A stretch of DNA of 64,000 bases from UBA8231 sp036011085 (lineage in GTDB: Bacteria; Latescibacterota; UBA2968; UBA8231): contig DASCMS010000124.1 of the NCBI GenBank assembly GCA_036011085.1, forward strand, positions 114,449 to 178,448, in the 5' to 3' direction. Positions within the stretch are counted from its first letter, which is position 1, and every line of letters starts with the position of its first letter. The notes under the pieces were generated by a model. It saw nothing but the letters and a program-made list of their open reading frames with translations, was not told the DNA's origin and did no database searches. Below, in pieces: positions 8,820 to 17,043 of the stretch. The translations under genes were made by a program, and so were the position numbers.

Positions 8820-9317
8820 TCAACCCCCTCGCAGAGAGATCTGATCGAGTACTGCCTGGTAGAGCTCGATGCCGATACGAAAGCCGTGTTCGCGGACGAG
8901 CACATCGACACTATGCCGAGTCTCTTCTTGCGTGAGGAGATCGGCTCGCATCGCCCGCAGCAGGATGCCGAGGGTTCCGAGAGAACGAATGCCCTCCCTC
9001 TGCGCCATGGCGCGAGTCACCCTCTCGTCGCAGAGAAGAAGATCCGATTTCGTCCTGATGGCCAGGGTCAGCGCGGCGTTGTCCGCGGCGCTCATGGCGC
9101 TGGCAAAGGCGCGAGGTCGTGGTACCGGCTCGATCGTACACCTTGAGAGGAACGACTCCAGCGTCTCTCTCTCTATCGGGTCGATACCGGGCGCAATCAC
9201 TTCTCTGCTGACAACGAGTGGGATGCGGATGTCATCACCCAACAACCCGGATACCAACTCCAGCCTTCTCAGCTTTGCCAGGAAGATGAGCGGGCTGGCA
9301 TCTGCGACGACGATCAC
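8820..9317 (-). CDS. PIN-domain toxin (DUF3368-like)
   Basis: A 165-aa PIN-fold nuclease, the likely toxin of a type II toxin-antitoxin pair. The acidic active-site residues are at D6 (VVADASPL), E39 (SREV), D79 (SAADNA) and D97 (LLCDERV). It is longer than typical VapC and matches the DUF3368/COG2405 type, which usually follows a UPF0175 antitoxin, as here. Its ATG overlaps the antitoxin stop by ATGA (9314-9317). It would cut RNA when the antitoxin is degraded. Target unknown. Confidence 0.85.
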   Translation of the reverse strand: MIVVADASPLIFLAKLRRLELVSGLLGDDIRIPLVVSREVIAPGIDPIERETLESFLSRCTIEPVPRPRAFASAMSAADNAALTLAIRTKSDLLLCDERVTRAMAQREGIRSLGTLGILLRAMRADLLTQEETRHSVDVLVREHGFRIGIELYQAVLDQISLRGG

Positions 9318-9610
9318 TCGCGCAGGTCCTTCTCCAGATCCTCCACGCCATAATTCAATTCCAGGTCTGCATCTTTCAGCTTGAGGATCATATCACGAAG
9401 GGGCAGTTCCGCCAGTTCCGCAGCTCGAGATAGCGTCGCTTCCCCCGCGCGGTAGGCCTGAACGGCCCGCTCGAACATCAGATCCTCCGCCCCCCGTCGA
9501 AGGGCCCGCTTCAGCAGCGTCGGTCGTTCGGTTCCCAGTTCCACAGCCAGTCTCTCGAGCCGTTCGACCTCAGCCTTGGGAAGGCGCATGGATATGGTGA
9601 CAGTCTGCAT
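9314..9610 (-). CDS. UPF0175-family antitoxin
   Basis: A 98-aa antitoxin partner of the DUF3368-like PIN toxin. The N-terminus looks like a ribbon-helix-helix (MQTVTISMRLPKAEVERL). The body has the UPF0175 pattern of two short helices ending in a helix-turn-helix-like stretch (ATLSRAAELAELPLRDMI). The ATG at 9610 is chosen over a longer frame because GGAGG lies 7 bases upstream and the protein then begins at the conserved strand. An inverted repeat abutting the start codon encloses this Shine-Dalgarno site. Confidence 0.85.
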   Translation of the reverse strand: MQTVTISMRLPKAEVERLERLAVELGTERPTLLKRALRRGAEDLMFERAVQAYRAGEATLSRAAELAELPLRDMILKLKDADLELNYGVEDLEKDLRE

Positions 9611-9635
9611 GTTTACACCTCCGTCTATTGTAAAC
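9611..9635 (-). promoter_or_regulatory. operator-like repeat over the antitoxin ribosome-binding site
   Basis: Read on the minus strand, GTTTACA (9635-9629) and TGTAAAC (9617-9611) form a perfect 7-bp inverted repeat, 11 bases apart. The second arm touches the ATG, and the Shine-Dalgarno GGAGG lies in the spacer. TACAAT at 9632-9627, overlapping the first arm, fits a -10 box. Antitoxins commonly repress their own operon, so this is probably the binding site of the UPF0175 protein. No good -35 is visible. Confidence 0.6.
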
Positions 9636-9701
9636 AGCATAGGGCTGCGTGGACTTAATGGCAAGCCGACTCCATCCGGACGTAGCATCCTGGCGCGTAT
9701 A

Positions 9702-9733
9702 TTGTTATACTTCGCACCATGAATGTATAACAA
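9702..9733 (+). promoter_or_regulatory. operator-like 9-bp inverted repeat before AbrB-type antitoxin
   Basis: TTGTTATAC (9702-9710) and GTATAACAA (9725-9733) are perfect inverted arms 14 bases apart, ending two bases before the Shine-Dalgarno GGAG of the antitoxin gene. TATACT at 9706-9711 could serve as a -10. This AT-rich palindrome in GC-rich DNA is what a MazE/AbrB-type dimer would bind for self-repression. It is 66 bp from the operator of the divergent toxin-antitoxin module. Confidence 0.6.
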
Positions 9734-9745
9734 CGGAGTCGGATG

Positions 9746-10003
9746 ATGGAAGCCAAGATCTCAGCCAAGGGATGGGTCGTGATCCCGGCCGAACTGCGGC
9801 GAAAGTACGGCCTGACGCCGGGCACGAAGGTGGCCGTTGTCGACTACGGGGGCGTCATGTCACTCGTTCCGGTCGCCGATGACCCGATCGCCGCCTCGGC
9901 TGGAACTCTGCGGGATGGTTCTTCTCTCACCCAGGCTGTGGTGGCCGAACACAAGGCCGAGGTGTACCGTGCCAGATCCGTACGCAAGCAGCGAAAGTCG
10001 TAG
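9746..10003 (+). CDS. SpoVT-AbrB/MazE-like antitoxin
   Basis: An 85-aa antitoxin with an N-terminal swapped-hairpin AbrB DNA-binding domain (AKISAKGWVVIPAELRRKYG, then TPGTKVAVVDYGG). The C-terminal tail (TQAVVAEHKAEVYRAR) would wrap the toxin. Start: two ATGs occur in tandem at 9743 and 9746; the second has the better spacing, 7 bases, from GGAG. The stop codon touches the toxin start, so the pair is a coupled operon with the PIN toxin. Confidence 0.88.
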   Translation: MEAKISAKGWVVIPAELRRKYGLTPGTKVAVVDYGGVMSLVPVADDPIAASAGTLRDGSSLTQAVVAEHKAEVYRARSVRKQRKS

Positions 10004-10405
10004 TTGCCCTTCGTCCTGGACAGCGTTGCTCTACTCGCCCACCTGGAGGACGAGGCGGGTGCCGCGCGTGTGAGAGAAGTGCTCACATCTTGCCGTTCCG
10101 GCCTGGAGGTGGGTTACATGACCGAGATCAACATCGGCGAAACCCTCTACATCACCGAGCGTGAACGGGGTACCGCCGAAGCAGCGCGAGTGCTCGGTCT
10201 GATCGACCAGTTGCCGCTGACTCAAGTGCCGGCGACAAGGCCGCAGATTCTGGCGGCCGCCCACATCAAGGCACAGGCACCCATCTCCTATGCCGACGCC
10301 TTCGTCGTAGCTGCAGCCCGGGAGTTCTCCGCCACGATCCTGACGGGCGATCATGAGTTCGAGTCGGTGGAAGCGGGGGTCGAGGTGGAATGGCTGCCGG
10401 GATGA
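10004..10405 (+). CDS. VapC-type PIN toxin
   Basis: A 133-aa PIN ribonuclease with D6 (VLDSVALLA), E46 (NIGETLY), D98 (YADAFV) and D116 (TGDHEF), the complete acidic set. The start is TTG at 10004, immediately after the antitoxin stop; no closer ATG gives a full PIN fold. It pairs with the AbrB-type antitoxin (AbrB/VapC combination). The toxin would cleave RNA, usually tRNA or rRNA in this family, when freed. Target unknown. Confidence 0.88.
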   Translation: MPFVLDSVALLAHLEDEAGAARVREVLTSCRSGLEVGYMTEINIGETLYITERERGTAEAARVLGLIDQLPLTQVPATRPQILAAAHIKAQAPISYADAFVVAAAREFSATILTGDHEFESVEAGVEVEWLPG

Positions 10406-10471
10406 CGGTTTCGCTCTCTGCGTCTGTGGGCCGGCAGGTCGAGTGGCCAGACCCTTCGCAGCAGGAGTGAC

Positions 10472-11403
10472 ATGCAGGTTCGTGACGCGATCGAGGCGCT
10501 TGGGAGTTCGTTTCCTGAACTGGCGTCGACCACGGTCTCAGAGCTGGCGCACAGTGGGGAATGGTGGCGGTTCGAGGTGGACGGCAGGTACATCTTCCGG
10601 TTCCCTTGCTTCGACGCAGTCGCCAAAAGGCTCCGCGTAGAGCGCAACTTGCTCGAGTTTCTTCAAGGCAGGTTGCCTGCCGACGTCCCAGATCCAGTGT
10701 TTTTCGCCGAGAATCCAACCGGTGGACCGACTCCCTTCCTCGGATATGAGCGGATCGAGGGAACGACACTGGATTCAGTTCGAGATCTGGACCCGGCAGC
10801 TCGCTCGAGTTTCGCGCATCAGTTCGGGGGACTGTTGGCAGCCCTGCACGCTATCCCGGTAAGCGATGTGGTGAGTCGTTTTGAGATCTCACAGGACAGG
10901 GACGAATTCGAGGCTCTCGACCAAAACCTCAACACGATTGTCGAGTATCTTCCCGATGACGTGGCTGAAGGATGCCAGACGATCGTGTCCAATCCGTCTC
11001 TTCTGGAGCCCGGGTCCTCCGGTTCGTCTGCACTCATTCATGGTGATATCCATCTTGGAAACATCCTGGTCAGCGGGAGGCCACCAGAGATTCGTGCCGT
11101 CATTGACTGGAATGATGCTGCCATCAAAGATCCGGCCAGCGAGTTCACGGAGCTGCTGGCCCCGGCAACGAGCCCTTCTTCGAGGAAGTGCTGGCAGCCT
11201 ACACCCCGGACGTGGCAGCTGCGACATTTACTCAGGTGGTGTACCGAAACGCGTTCGCCCAGCACCTCAGAGCTCGTGCGAACGAGATACCGCATGGGTG
11301 GCATAGACAGGACGCACCGGCCACCCGAAGACGGATATGGGATGACTCAATGGATTTTCTGCGGTGGCTGAATCCGAAGATCCTCGCACGAGCTGGTGAC
11401 TGA
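10472..11403 (+). pseudogene. aminoglycoside-phosphotransferase-like kinase, frameshifted
   Basis: An APH/choline-kinase fold gene. The first frame runs through the Brenner motif LIHGDIHLGNIL (near residue 190) and the metal-binding VIDWND. After ASEFTELLA (about 11160) it turns to nonsense. The fitting continuation (GNEPFFEEVLAAYTPDV and on to FLRWLNPKILARAGD) is in the +2 frame and ends at 11403. One base appears to be missing near the run GGCCCC at 11159-11164. Joined, the protein is about 310 aa, normal for the family. If the shift is real the C-terminal lobe is lost; it may be a sequencing error. Likely small-molecule kinase, substrate unknown. Confidence 0.75.
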
Positions 11404-11413
11404 AGGAAACCCC

Positions 11414-12298
11414 TTGGATCTTCACTCGGTGACCCGCTGGATTGTCGTCTTCATCGTGACCGTTCTGGTGCTACTGACCAGCACCCCCAGTCAGAGCCAC
11501 GTCGGCCAGATCGTCTACCCGATCTACGAGCTTGCCAGTGCAGATCTCCCCGTCTTCCACGACGGCACTCTTGAAGACTGGGATCAGGTGTTGCCGAACG
11601 CCTCTCTCACGCATGAGGACTTCGCCTACACCGATGGCCGTCGGGTGGGTGCCGATGACTTCGCATTTCGTGTCTTCCTGGCCTGGCACTCAGCGTCACA
11701 GAGGATCTTTGTCGGGATCGAGATGCTGGATGACGTGTACCTAGGCCCCCAGGACGGCGACATCGGCAACGGGTGGGTTCGGTTCGTCATCGACGGCGAC
11801 CATACGGGGGGTGAATACCTGTTTCCTTCAGAGGAGAGTGAACGGTCGCTGGCTCAAGCTCAAGTCTACGCGGCCCGTCCGGAGGCGGTTTCCGCGGGAC
11901 TGCTGAGTCTGACGGCTGAGGCCTACTGGATTGCCGAACCCCCCTGGGGAGACGTGGCCGGTTTTCAGTTCGGCGAGTCACCGAATCTTTCGGGCATCGA
12001 GCTCATGGTCACACCGTGGGATGATCTCCGCTGGCGTGACCCGGACGCAAGCAGGCGCTCTCAACTCGAGCCCGGTGGGATCGTGGGGTTCGGGCTCGAG
12101 GTCGCTGATGCCGACGCCCCGAACAGCCCTGACGGCATCTACACGCTTGCCGGACTCGGACTTGGCGCTCTGCTCAATGCCGCGTTCCTTGTCGACGGTG
12201 AGTTGATTCCCTGTCAGGTCGCCGACTGCAGCGGTCGCGTGTCTTCCTCCGTCATGCCGAGCTCCTGGGCCAGGATCAAGGCGTCCCTCCTCAAGTAA
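11414..12298 (+). CDS. exported protein with CBM9-like/DOMON-like domain
   Basis: About 294 aa. A signal-anchor-like hydrophobic run (WIVVFIVTVLVLLTS) is near residues 10-25. A beta-rich domain follows whose opening (HDGTLEDWDQVLPNASL) and core (RVFLAWHSASQRIFVGIEM) resemble CBM9-like carbohydrate- or haem-binding sandwiches. The middle is acidic and glycine-rich (DGDIGNGWVRFVIDGDHTGG). Start uncertain: TTG 11414 has AAGGA upstream at good spacing; GTG 11396 and GTG 11429 are alternatives. It lies just before a sulfatase gene. Confidence 0.65.
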   Translation: MDLHSVTRWIVVFIVTVLVLLTSTPSQSHVGQIVYPIYELASADLPVFHDGTLEDWDQVLPNASLTHEDFAYTDGRRVGADDFAFRVFLAWHSASQRIFVGIEMLDDVYLGPQDGDIGNGWVRFVIDGDHTGGEYLFPSEESERSLAQAQVYAARPEAVSAGLLSLTAEAYWIAEPPWGDVAGFQFGESPNLSGIELMVTPWDDLRWRDPDASRRSQLEPGGIVGFGLEVADADAPNSPDGIYTLAGLGLGALLNAAFLVDGELIPCQVADCSGRVSSSVMPSSWARIKASLLK

Positions 12299-12311
12299 GG
12301 TCAGTCAGCTC

Positions 12312-13790
12312 GTGAACCTGCCCAATATCATCGTCATCATGAGCGACCAGATGAAGGCGACAGCCAGTCACCTGTACGGGAGCTCGTTCTGCCAGACACC
12401 GTCTCTGGAGAGGCTGGCAGATCAGGGTGTGTTGTTCAAACACGCGGTGACGCCGCATCCGTTGTGCGTGCCGGCGCGGATCTCATTCTGGACATCGCAG
12501 TACCCGCACACGCACGGTGGCAGGCGCAACGAAACGCTGATGCCACCGGGGGCGGACCACGCCTTCAGACTTTGGAAGGCGGCCGGGTATCAGACGGGAC
12601 TGATCGGGAAGAACCATTGCTTCAACGATCCGGCCGATCTCGATCTGTTCGATGTGTTCTGTGAGATCGGGCACGGCTGGCTGGGCGAGAGCGCTCGGAC
12701 AAAGGGGATGGACTGGTTTCGACCGATCGAGGCAATCCACGAAGCGCACTCGGTGCGGCGCAATATGCCAAAGGTGAGCCGGCACTTCTCCTACGCCGAG
12801 TCGGACTATCCGCTGACGGACTACTCGACCGGCCTGGTCTGCGGGCAGACCGTGGAGTATCTCGAGCGATTCGGCCAGGACCCCTTCGCCCTCTGGGTAT
12901 CGATCCCGGATCCGCACACGCCCTATGAGGCACCCAGGAAGTACGCGGACATGTTCAGGGATACCGTCGAGATGCCCCCCTACCGTGAGGATGAGTTTTC
13001 GGATGGCACGCAGGCCGAGCGGAACCGTGTTCTCTACGAGATGCTCGGAATGACCGATGACTCGGAGGCGGACAAGAAGGGTGTCGTGGGTATCTACCAT
13101 GCCATGGTGCGCTTCATCGATGACGGCGTCGGACAGATTCTCGACGCGCTGGAGCGATTGAATCTGCGCGACAACACGATCGTCGTGTTCTGCGCTGACC
13201 ACGGCGACTTCTCCGGTGAACACAACATGATCTCCAAGGGCGGTACGTTCTACGACTGTCTGACGCGTGTGCCGTTGATCGTGTCCTGGCCGGGCCACGT
13301 GCCGCAAGGTGTCGTGGACGAGAGCATGGCAAACCTGATCGATGTCGTGCCGACGCTGTTCGCCTTGCAGGGCAGCGAGCGTCCGGACAGTTTCCAGGGC
13401 AAGCTACTGCCAACGGTGACGGACACCGCCCCACGGGATGCGACGTTCTCGGAGTATGGCGCGGGCGGGCCGGCCTTCGGTGTTGCGGATCTCAAGAAGC
13501 TCCCCGGTCCCCACGGTCGAGAGGCAATAGGAAAGTCGCTCCAGTGGCGTGAGGCCGAGGGACGTCGCAAGATGGTCCGCACGGCGAGCTGGAAGTACGT
13601 GCACGATCCGATGGGAGATCGGGACGAGTTGTATGACCTGGTGAACGATCCATGGGAGCTGACGAACGTGGCCAGTGAGGAACGGCACCGTTCGGTCCTG
13701 GCTGATCTGCGGCTGAAGCTGGCCGATTGGAGCGTCGGGACAGAGGACAGCCCGCCGGTCCCCCTGCCGGACGGGGCGAAGTACTGGTGA
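12312..13790 (+). CDS. type I sulfatase
   Basis: A 492-aa arylsulfatase-superfamily enzyme that hydrolyses a sulfate ester, probably on a sugar. The nucleophile motif C-x-P-x-R is CVPAR with Cys52, to be converted to formylglycine. The metal site has D12 in IVIMSDQ and the downstream CADHGD near residue 296. There is no clear signal peptide, so it may be cytosolic. Start is GTG at 12312. Its end overlaps the methyltransferase start (GTGA). The formylglycine-generating enzyme is not in this window. Confidence 0.92.
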   Translation: MNLPNIIVIMSDQMKATASHLYGSSFCQTPSLERLADQGVLFKHAVTPHPLCVPARISFWTSQYPHTHGGRRNETLMPPGADHAFRLWKAAGYQTGLIGKNHCFNDPADLDLFDVFCEIGHGWLGESARTKGMDWFRPIEAIHEAHSVRRNMPKVSRHFSYAESDYPLTDYSTGLVCGQTVEYLERFGQDPFALWVSIPDPHTPYEAPRKYADMFRDTVEMPPYREDEFSDGTQAERNRVLYEMLGMTDDSEADKKGVVGIYHAMVRFIDDGVGQILDALERLNLRDNTIVVFCADHGDFSGEHNMISKGGTFYDCLTRVPLIVSWPGHVPQGVVDESMANLIDVVPTLFALQGSERPDSFQGKLLPTVTDTAPRDATFSEYGAGGPAFGVADLKKLPGPHGREAIGKSLQWREAEGRRKMVRTASWKYVHDPMGDRDELYDLVNDPWELTNVASEERHRSVLADLRLKLADWSVGTEDSPPVPLPDGAKYW

Positions 13791-14512
13791 GCGGACGTCT
13801 CGAGCAGGATCGAGAGGCGATCGAGACGTACGATCGTATCGCGGACCGGTTTGACGAGCATGCAAGATCCAGCGCCCACAATGCGCACTACGAACGTCCG
13901 GCAATGGTCGCCCTGCTTCACGATGTGCGGGATCTTCGCGTCCTGGACGCAGGATGTGGCAGTGGCGCCTATTCCGAGACTCTGATCGAAGCCGGCGCTC
14001 GTGTCGTGGCAGTCGACGCCAGTGCCAGGATGGTCGCGTTGACGAGGGAGAAGGTGGGTGATGGAGTTCCGGTCCACCAACACGATCTCCGGGAGCCGCT
14101 GGAGTTTCTCGATGACGAGTCGTTTGACGTCGTGCTCTGCCCACTCGTGCTCGACTATGTGGCGCGTCTGACTCCCGTATTCGCTGAGTTCCACAGAGTA
14201 CTGAAGCCGAATGGCGCCTTCGTTTTCTCAATGAGCCATCCCTTCAGCGACTTCGGCAAACGGGGAACCGAATACCTCCAGATAGAGCCTGTTGTGGCCT
14301 GGTTTCCAAATCTGGAGACGGAGATGCCTTCCTTTCGACGTCCGCTGAGCGACATCCATTCCTCTCTCAGGGCGTCCGGTTTCGTCCTGGAAGACCTGGT
14401 GGAGCCTCTGCCAACAGAAGAGTGCGCCCGAGAGCATCCGGAGACGTATAAGAAGCTCAGGTCGCAGCCAATCTTCATCTGTCTCAGAGCACGCAAGTCC
14501 TCGATGGGCTGA
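13787..14512 (+). CDS. class I SAM-dependent methyltransferase
   Basis: A 241-aa methyltransferase. Motif I is VLDAGCGSGAYSE near residue 50, the acidic motif is VVAVDASARM near 73, then FDVVLCPLVLDYV (motif IV) and LKPNGAFVFSMSHP. This is a Methyltransf_11/25-type fold. GTG 13787 overlaps the sulfatase stop and is preferred over a longer frame running back into the sulfatase gene. Substrate unknown; its position suggests a small molecule. Confidence 0.88.
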   Translation: MSGRLEQDREAIETYDRIADRFDEHARSSAHNAHYERPAMVALLHDVRDLRVLDAGCGSGAYSETLIEAGARVVAVDASARMVALTREKVGDGVPVHQHDLREPLEFLDDESFDVVLCPLVLDYVARLTPVFAEFHRVLKPNGAFVFSMSHPFSDFGKRGTEYLQIEPVVAWFPNLETEMPSFRRPLSDIHSSLRASGFVLEDLVEPLPTEECAREHPETYKKLRSQPIFICLRARKSSMG

Positions 14513-14519
14513 ATCCGCA

Positions 14520-15320
14520 ATGAAACTAGGCGCCTCCACGATCCCGCACCGCCAGCAACCTCTCACACGCAGTCTCCTCGAGACCTACCGCACTGCCGGC
14601 ATCGAGTCCCTCGAGCTGTGCGACTATCATCCGAACTTCGACTATGAGGATGCCAGCTTTCGAAGCCTCGTCGGTGGAGTGCTGCGGGAGCTGGAGTTTC
14701 ATCTCAACTCCATCCACATCCATCTGCGGCATCGGGACCCGGCGTGTGATCTGGCCAGTGTTGATGCAGCTCAGCGCCAGCGCTCCGTCACCGAACACAT
14801 CAAGACCGTAGACTTTGCCGCCGAGCTCGGCGGATGCATCCTGGTCACTCACGATATCGATATCCCGGAGCCAGACGCTCCGCAGAGCCTGTCCCGACGC
14901 GCCGCCTTCGTCGAGGGTGTCAGAGCTGTCGCCGACTACGCGGAGGCGCAGGGCGTACGCCTGGCGCTGGAAAACCTGGGCTCGGGTTACACGCGGACGC
15001 CCGAGCGTCTGGTGGCCCTCATGGCCGACATCGACAGCCCCAACGTCGGCGTCGTCATCGACACGGGGCACCGCAACCTGAGTGGCGATCCGGCGGCCAC
15101 TCTGCGCGCAGTCGGTCCGCATCTGATCACTCTGCATCTGCACGACAACCACGGCGAGGCAGACGAGCATCTGCTGCCCGGACTGGGTGCCATCGACTGG
15201 TCGGATGTGATGCAGGCTTTGCGGGACATCGACTACGGGGGCCAGTTCATGTACGAGATCGGTCACGCGGAGGACCTGCCCGAGCTGGCGGCCAACGCGG
15301 AGTGGATTCAGCAAGGATAG
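14520..15320 (+). CDS. sugar phosphate isomerase/epimerase (AP endonuclease 2 fold)
   Basis: A 266-aa TIM barrel of the xylose-isomerase-like family. Metal ligands can be placed at LALENLG (E), VVIDTGH (D/H pair), ITLHLHDNHG (H/D) and the terminal FMYEIGH (E). Such proteins interconvert ketoses or their derivatives. It starts 7 bp after the methyltransferase stop, so they are probably co-transcribed. Exact substrate cannot be read. Confidence 0.85.
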   Translation: MKLGASTIPHRQQPLTRSLLETYRTAGIESLELCDYHPNFDYEDASFRSLVGGVLRELEFHLNSIHIHLRHRDPACDLASVDAAQRQRSVTEHIKTVDFAAELGGCILVTHDIDIPEPDAPQSLSRRAAFVEGVRAVADYAEAQGVRLALENLGSGYTRTPERLVALMADIDSPNVGVVIDTGHRNLSGDPAATLRAVGPHLITLHLHDNHGEADEHLLPGLGAIDWSDVMQALRDIDYGGQFMYEIGHAEDLPELAANAEWIQQG

Positions 15321-15339
15321 AGCAGGCGAAGGCGAGGGC

Positions 15340-15792
15340 ATGGACGTGATGATCCACGTCGACCTGGTTGGATTCGAGCAACTGGCGGAGGAATGTGGCT
15401 CCCTCGCCCCCGAGATCCGACCGACCGATCATGCTCGCCAGCGGCTTCGAGGCCGCAGGAACACGAACTTCGTTCTTCGGGAGGGCACAGAGAGGGCGGG
15501 CTTCCTGGTCGGCTACGAGGAGCCCGACAGCTACTTCTATGTCTACCTCTTTGGTGTAGCCCCAACCTTGCGACGAAGGGGCATCGGCTCACACCTGATG
15601 AAGTACACCGAAGAGTGGGCCGCAGGGCGAGGCCGAGGCGGGATTCGAATCCAGTCACGCAACAAGTACCCAGCCATGCTTCAGCTATTGATTTCGCGAG
15701 GCTACAAGATCGTCAGGTTCGAGGATCGAGGGGACTTGGATGCGAGCCCTATCCGGTTTGAGAAGGCCTTCCCTGCTGGCGACTCCCCCTGA
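15340..15792 (+). CDS. GNAT-family N-acetyltransferase
   Basis: A 150-aa acetyltransferase. The acetyl-CoA-binding motif A is VAPTLRRRGIGSHLMKYTEE near residues 74-93 (R-x-x-G-x-G/A pattern as RRGIGS). A strand FYVYLFGV precedes it and the C-terminal RGYKIVRFEDRG follows, as in the fold. An alternative ATG is three codons in. It lies between an isomerase and a methyltransferase with short gaps. Substrate unknown. Confidence 0.82.
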   Translation: MDVMIHVDLVGFEQLAEECGSLAPEIRPTDHARQRLRGRRNTNFVLREGTERAGFLVGYEEPDSYFYVYLFGVAPTLRRRGIGSHLMKYTEEWAAGRGRGGIRIQSRNKYPAMLQLLISRGYKIVRFEDRGDLDASPIRFEKAFPAGDSP

Positions 15793-15797
15793 TCCTG

Positions 15798-16607
15798 ATG
15801 TGTGACCAGAATGACACGGCCTACTACGGGCTGATGACGTCCACCTGGGACCTGTTGCGACAGGGACAGGAGGACTGGGATGATCGGTTCTTCTTCCAGG
15901 ACCTGGTCAGCCAGTACGGCGAACCTGTGCTGGACGTCGGGTGTGCCACCGGTCGTCTGATTCTCACGTACCTGAAGCAGGGACTCAATGTGGAAGGGGT
16001 GGACAGCTCGGCTTCGATGCTGGCACTGTGCCGTGAGAAAGCAGAAGGCCAGGGACTGCATCCCACCCTCCATCACCAACGCATGGAGCGGCTGGACCTG
16101 CCGACACTCTACAGGACGATTATCGTGTCTTCCAGCTCCTTTCAGCTTCTCACAGACCTGGATTCGAGTACCGCCGCGATGGCTCAGCTTCACGGGCACC
16201 TGGAAGAAGGCGGAGCCCTCGTGATGCCTTTCATGACACTCTGGTCAGAGGGAGATCCGACGGAGACGGACTGGGAGCTCACAGGGGAGGCGACAAGAGA
16301 GGATGGTGCCCTTGTGCGGCGCTGGACATGGTTTCGGTATGATGTGGAGACCCAATTGGAGCATGTCGAATTCCGCTATGAGGTGACGCTGGATGGCCAG
16401 GTGATCGAAGAGGAGACCCAGCGATTCTCACCCGAAACCCGTTCCTACACCCAGCCGCAGGCGGTGGCATCCTACACGGCCGCCGGGTTTGAGGAGGTAC
16501 GCGTGCTGGAGGGATTCGACAGGCAGCATGCCAGCAAGGATGCCAGGCTGTTCACGGTGGTCGGTATACGGGGGGACAGGCCGTCCTCTAGTCCATGCCC
16601 GGGGTGA
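15798..16607 (+). CDS. class I SAM-dependent methyltransferase
   Basis: A 269-aa methyltransferase with motif I VLDVGCATGRLIL (about 45-57), motif II VEGVDSSASMLAL, motif IV TIIVSSSSFQLL and post-motif EEGGALVMPFMTL. The C-terminal half has the beta strands of Methyltransf_25/41-like proteins. It starts 5 bp after the GNAT gene. Its last 20 bases overlap, tail to tail, with the YCII gene on the other strand. Confidence 0.87.
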   Translation: MCDQNDTAYYGLMTSTWDLLRQGQEDWDDRFFFQDLVSQYGEPVLDVGCATGRLILTYLKQGLNVEGVDSSASMLALCREKAEGQGLHPTLHHQRMERLDLPTLYRTIIVSSSSFQLLTDLDSSTAAMAQLHGHLEEGGALVMPFMTLWSEGDPTETDWELTGEATREDGALVRRWTWFRYDVETQLEHVEFRYEVTLDGQVIEEETQRFSPETRSYTQPQAVASYTAAGFEEVRVLEGFDRQHASKDARLFTVVGIRGDRPSSSPCPG

Positions 16608-16932
16608 ACACCTGCGTCATCCGCAATTCGCCGTCACCCATACAGCGGCGGAGCCCTGCCACCCAGTCGATGGCCTCCTGCTTGGAATCCACCCGGATGA
16701 CGGTGAATCCCGGGATGAGCTCCTTGCCTTCGATGAACGGACCATCGCTGACCGACACGTCGCCATCGCTGAGTCGTACATAGGTCGTGGTGTCATCCAG
16801 CTGACCGGTGGCAAGGATCAAACCCGAGCCGACCCCTTCCTGCATGAGCCTTCCCATCTCCATCATGCCTTCAGGGGTGGGAGGCGTCATCGGCGTGCCC
16901 TCCTCTTTGGTGAAGTAGACAAAGAACTGCAT
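16588..16932 (-). CDS. YCII-related (DGPF) protein, ECF42 partner
   Basis: A 114-aa dimeric alpha-beta protein of the YCII/DGPF family. The strand MQFFVYFTKEE opens it; the family motif appears as VSDGPFIEGKELIPGFTVI near 63-81. GGAGA lies 6-7 bases before the ATG at 16932, so that start is chosen over an upstream ATG. In many bacteria DGPF genes sit next to ECF42 sigma factors, as here. The biochemical role is not established. Confidence 0.87.
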   Translation of the reverse strand: MQFFVYFTKEEGTPMTPPTPEGMMEMGRLMQEGVGSGLILATGQLDDTTTYVRLSDGDVSVSDGPFIEGKELIPGFTVIRVDSKQEAIDWVAGLRRCMGDGELRMTQVFTPGMD

Positions 16933-17043
16933 CGCACATCTCCTGGTTGATGGTTTCACGACGCCGTACGCTAGGGCATCGCAGTCACTGGTCTGTGTCA
17001 TATGGTCGAACGGCACATCCCGATAGGGACAGCCTGAAGGCGA

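Noticed and set aside
12483..13307. A minus-strand open frame of about 274 codons
   Set aside because: Antisense to a sulfatase with intact active site.
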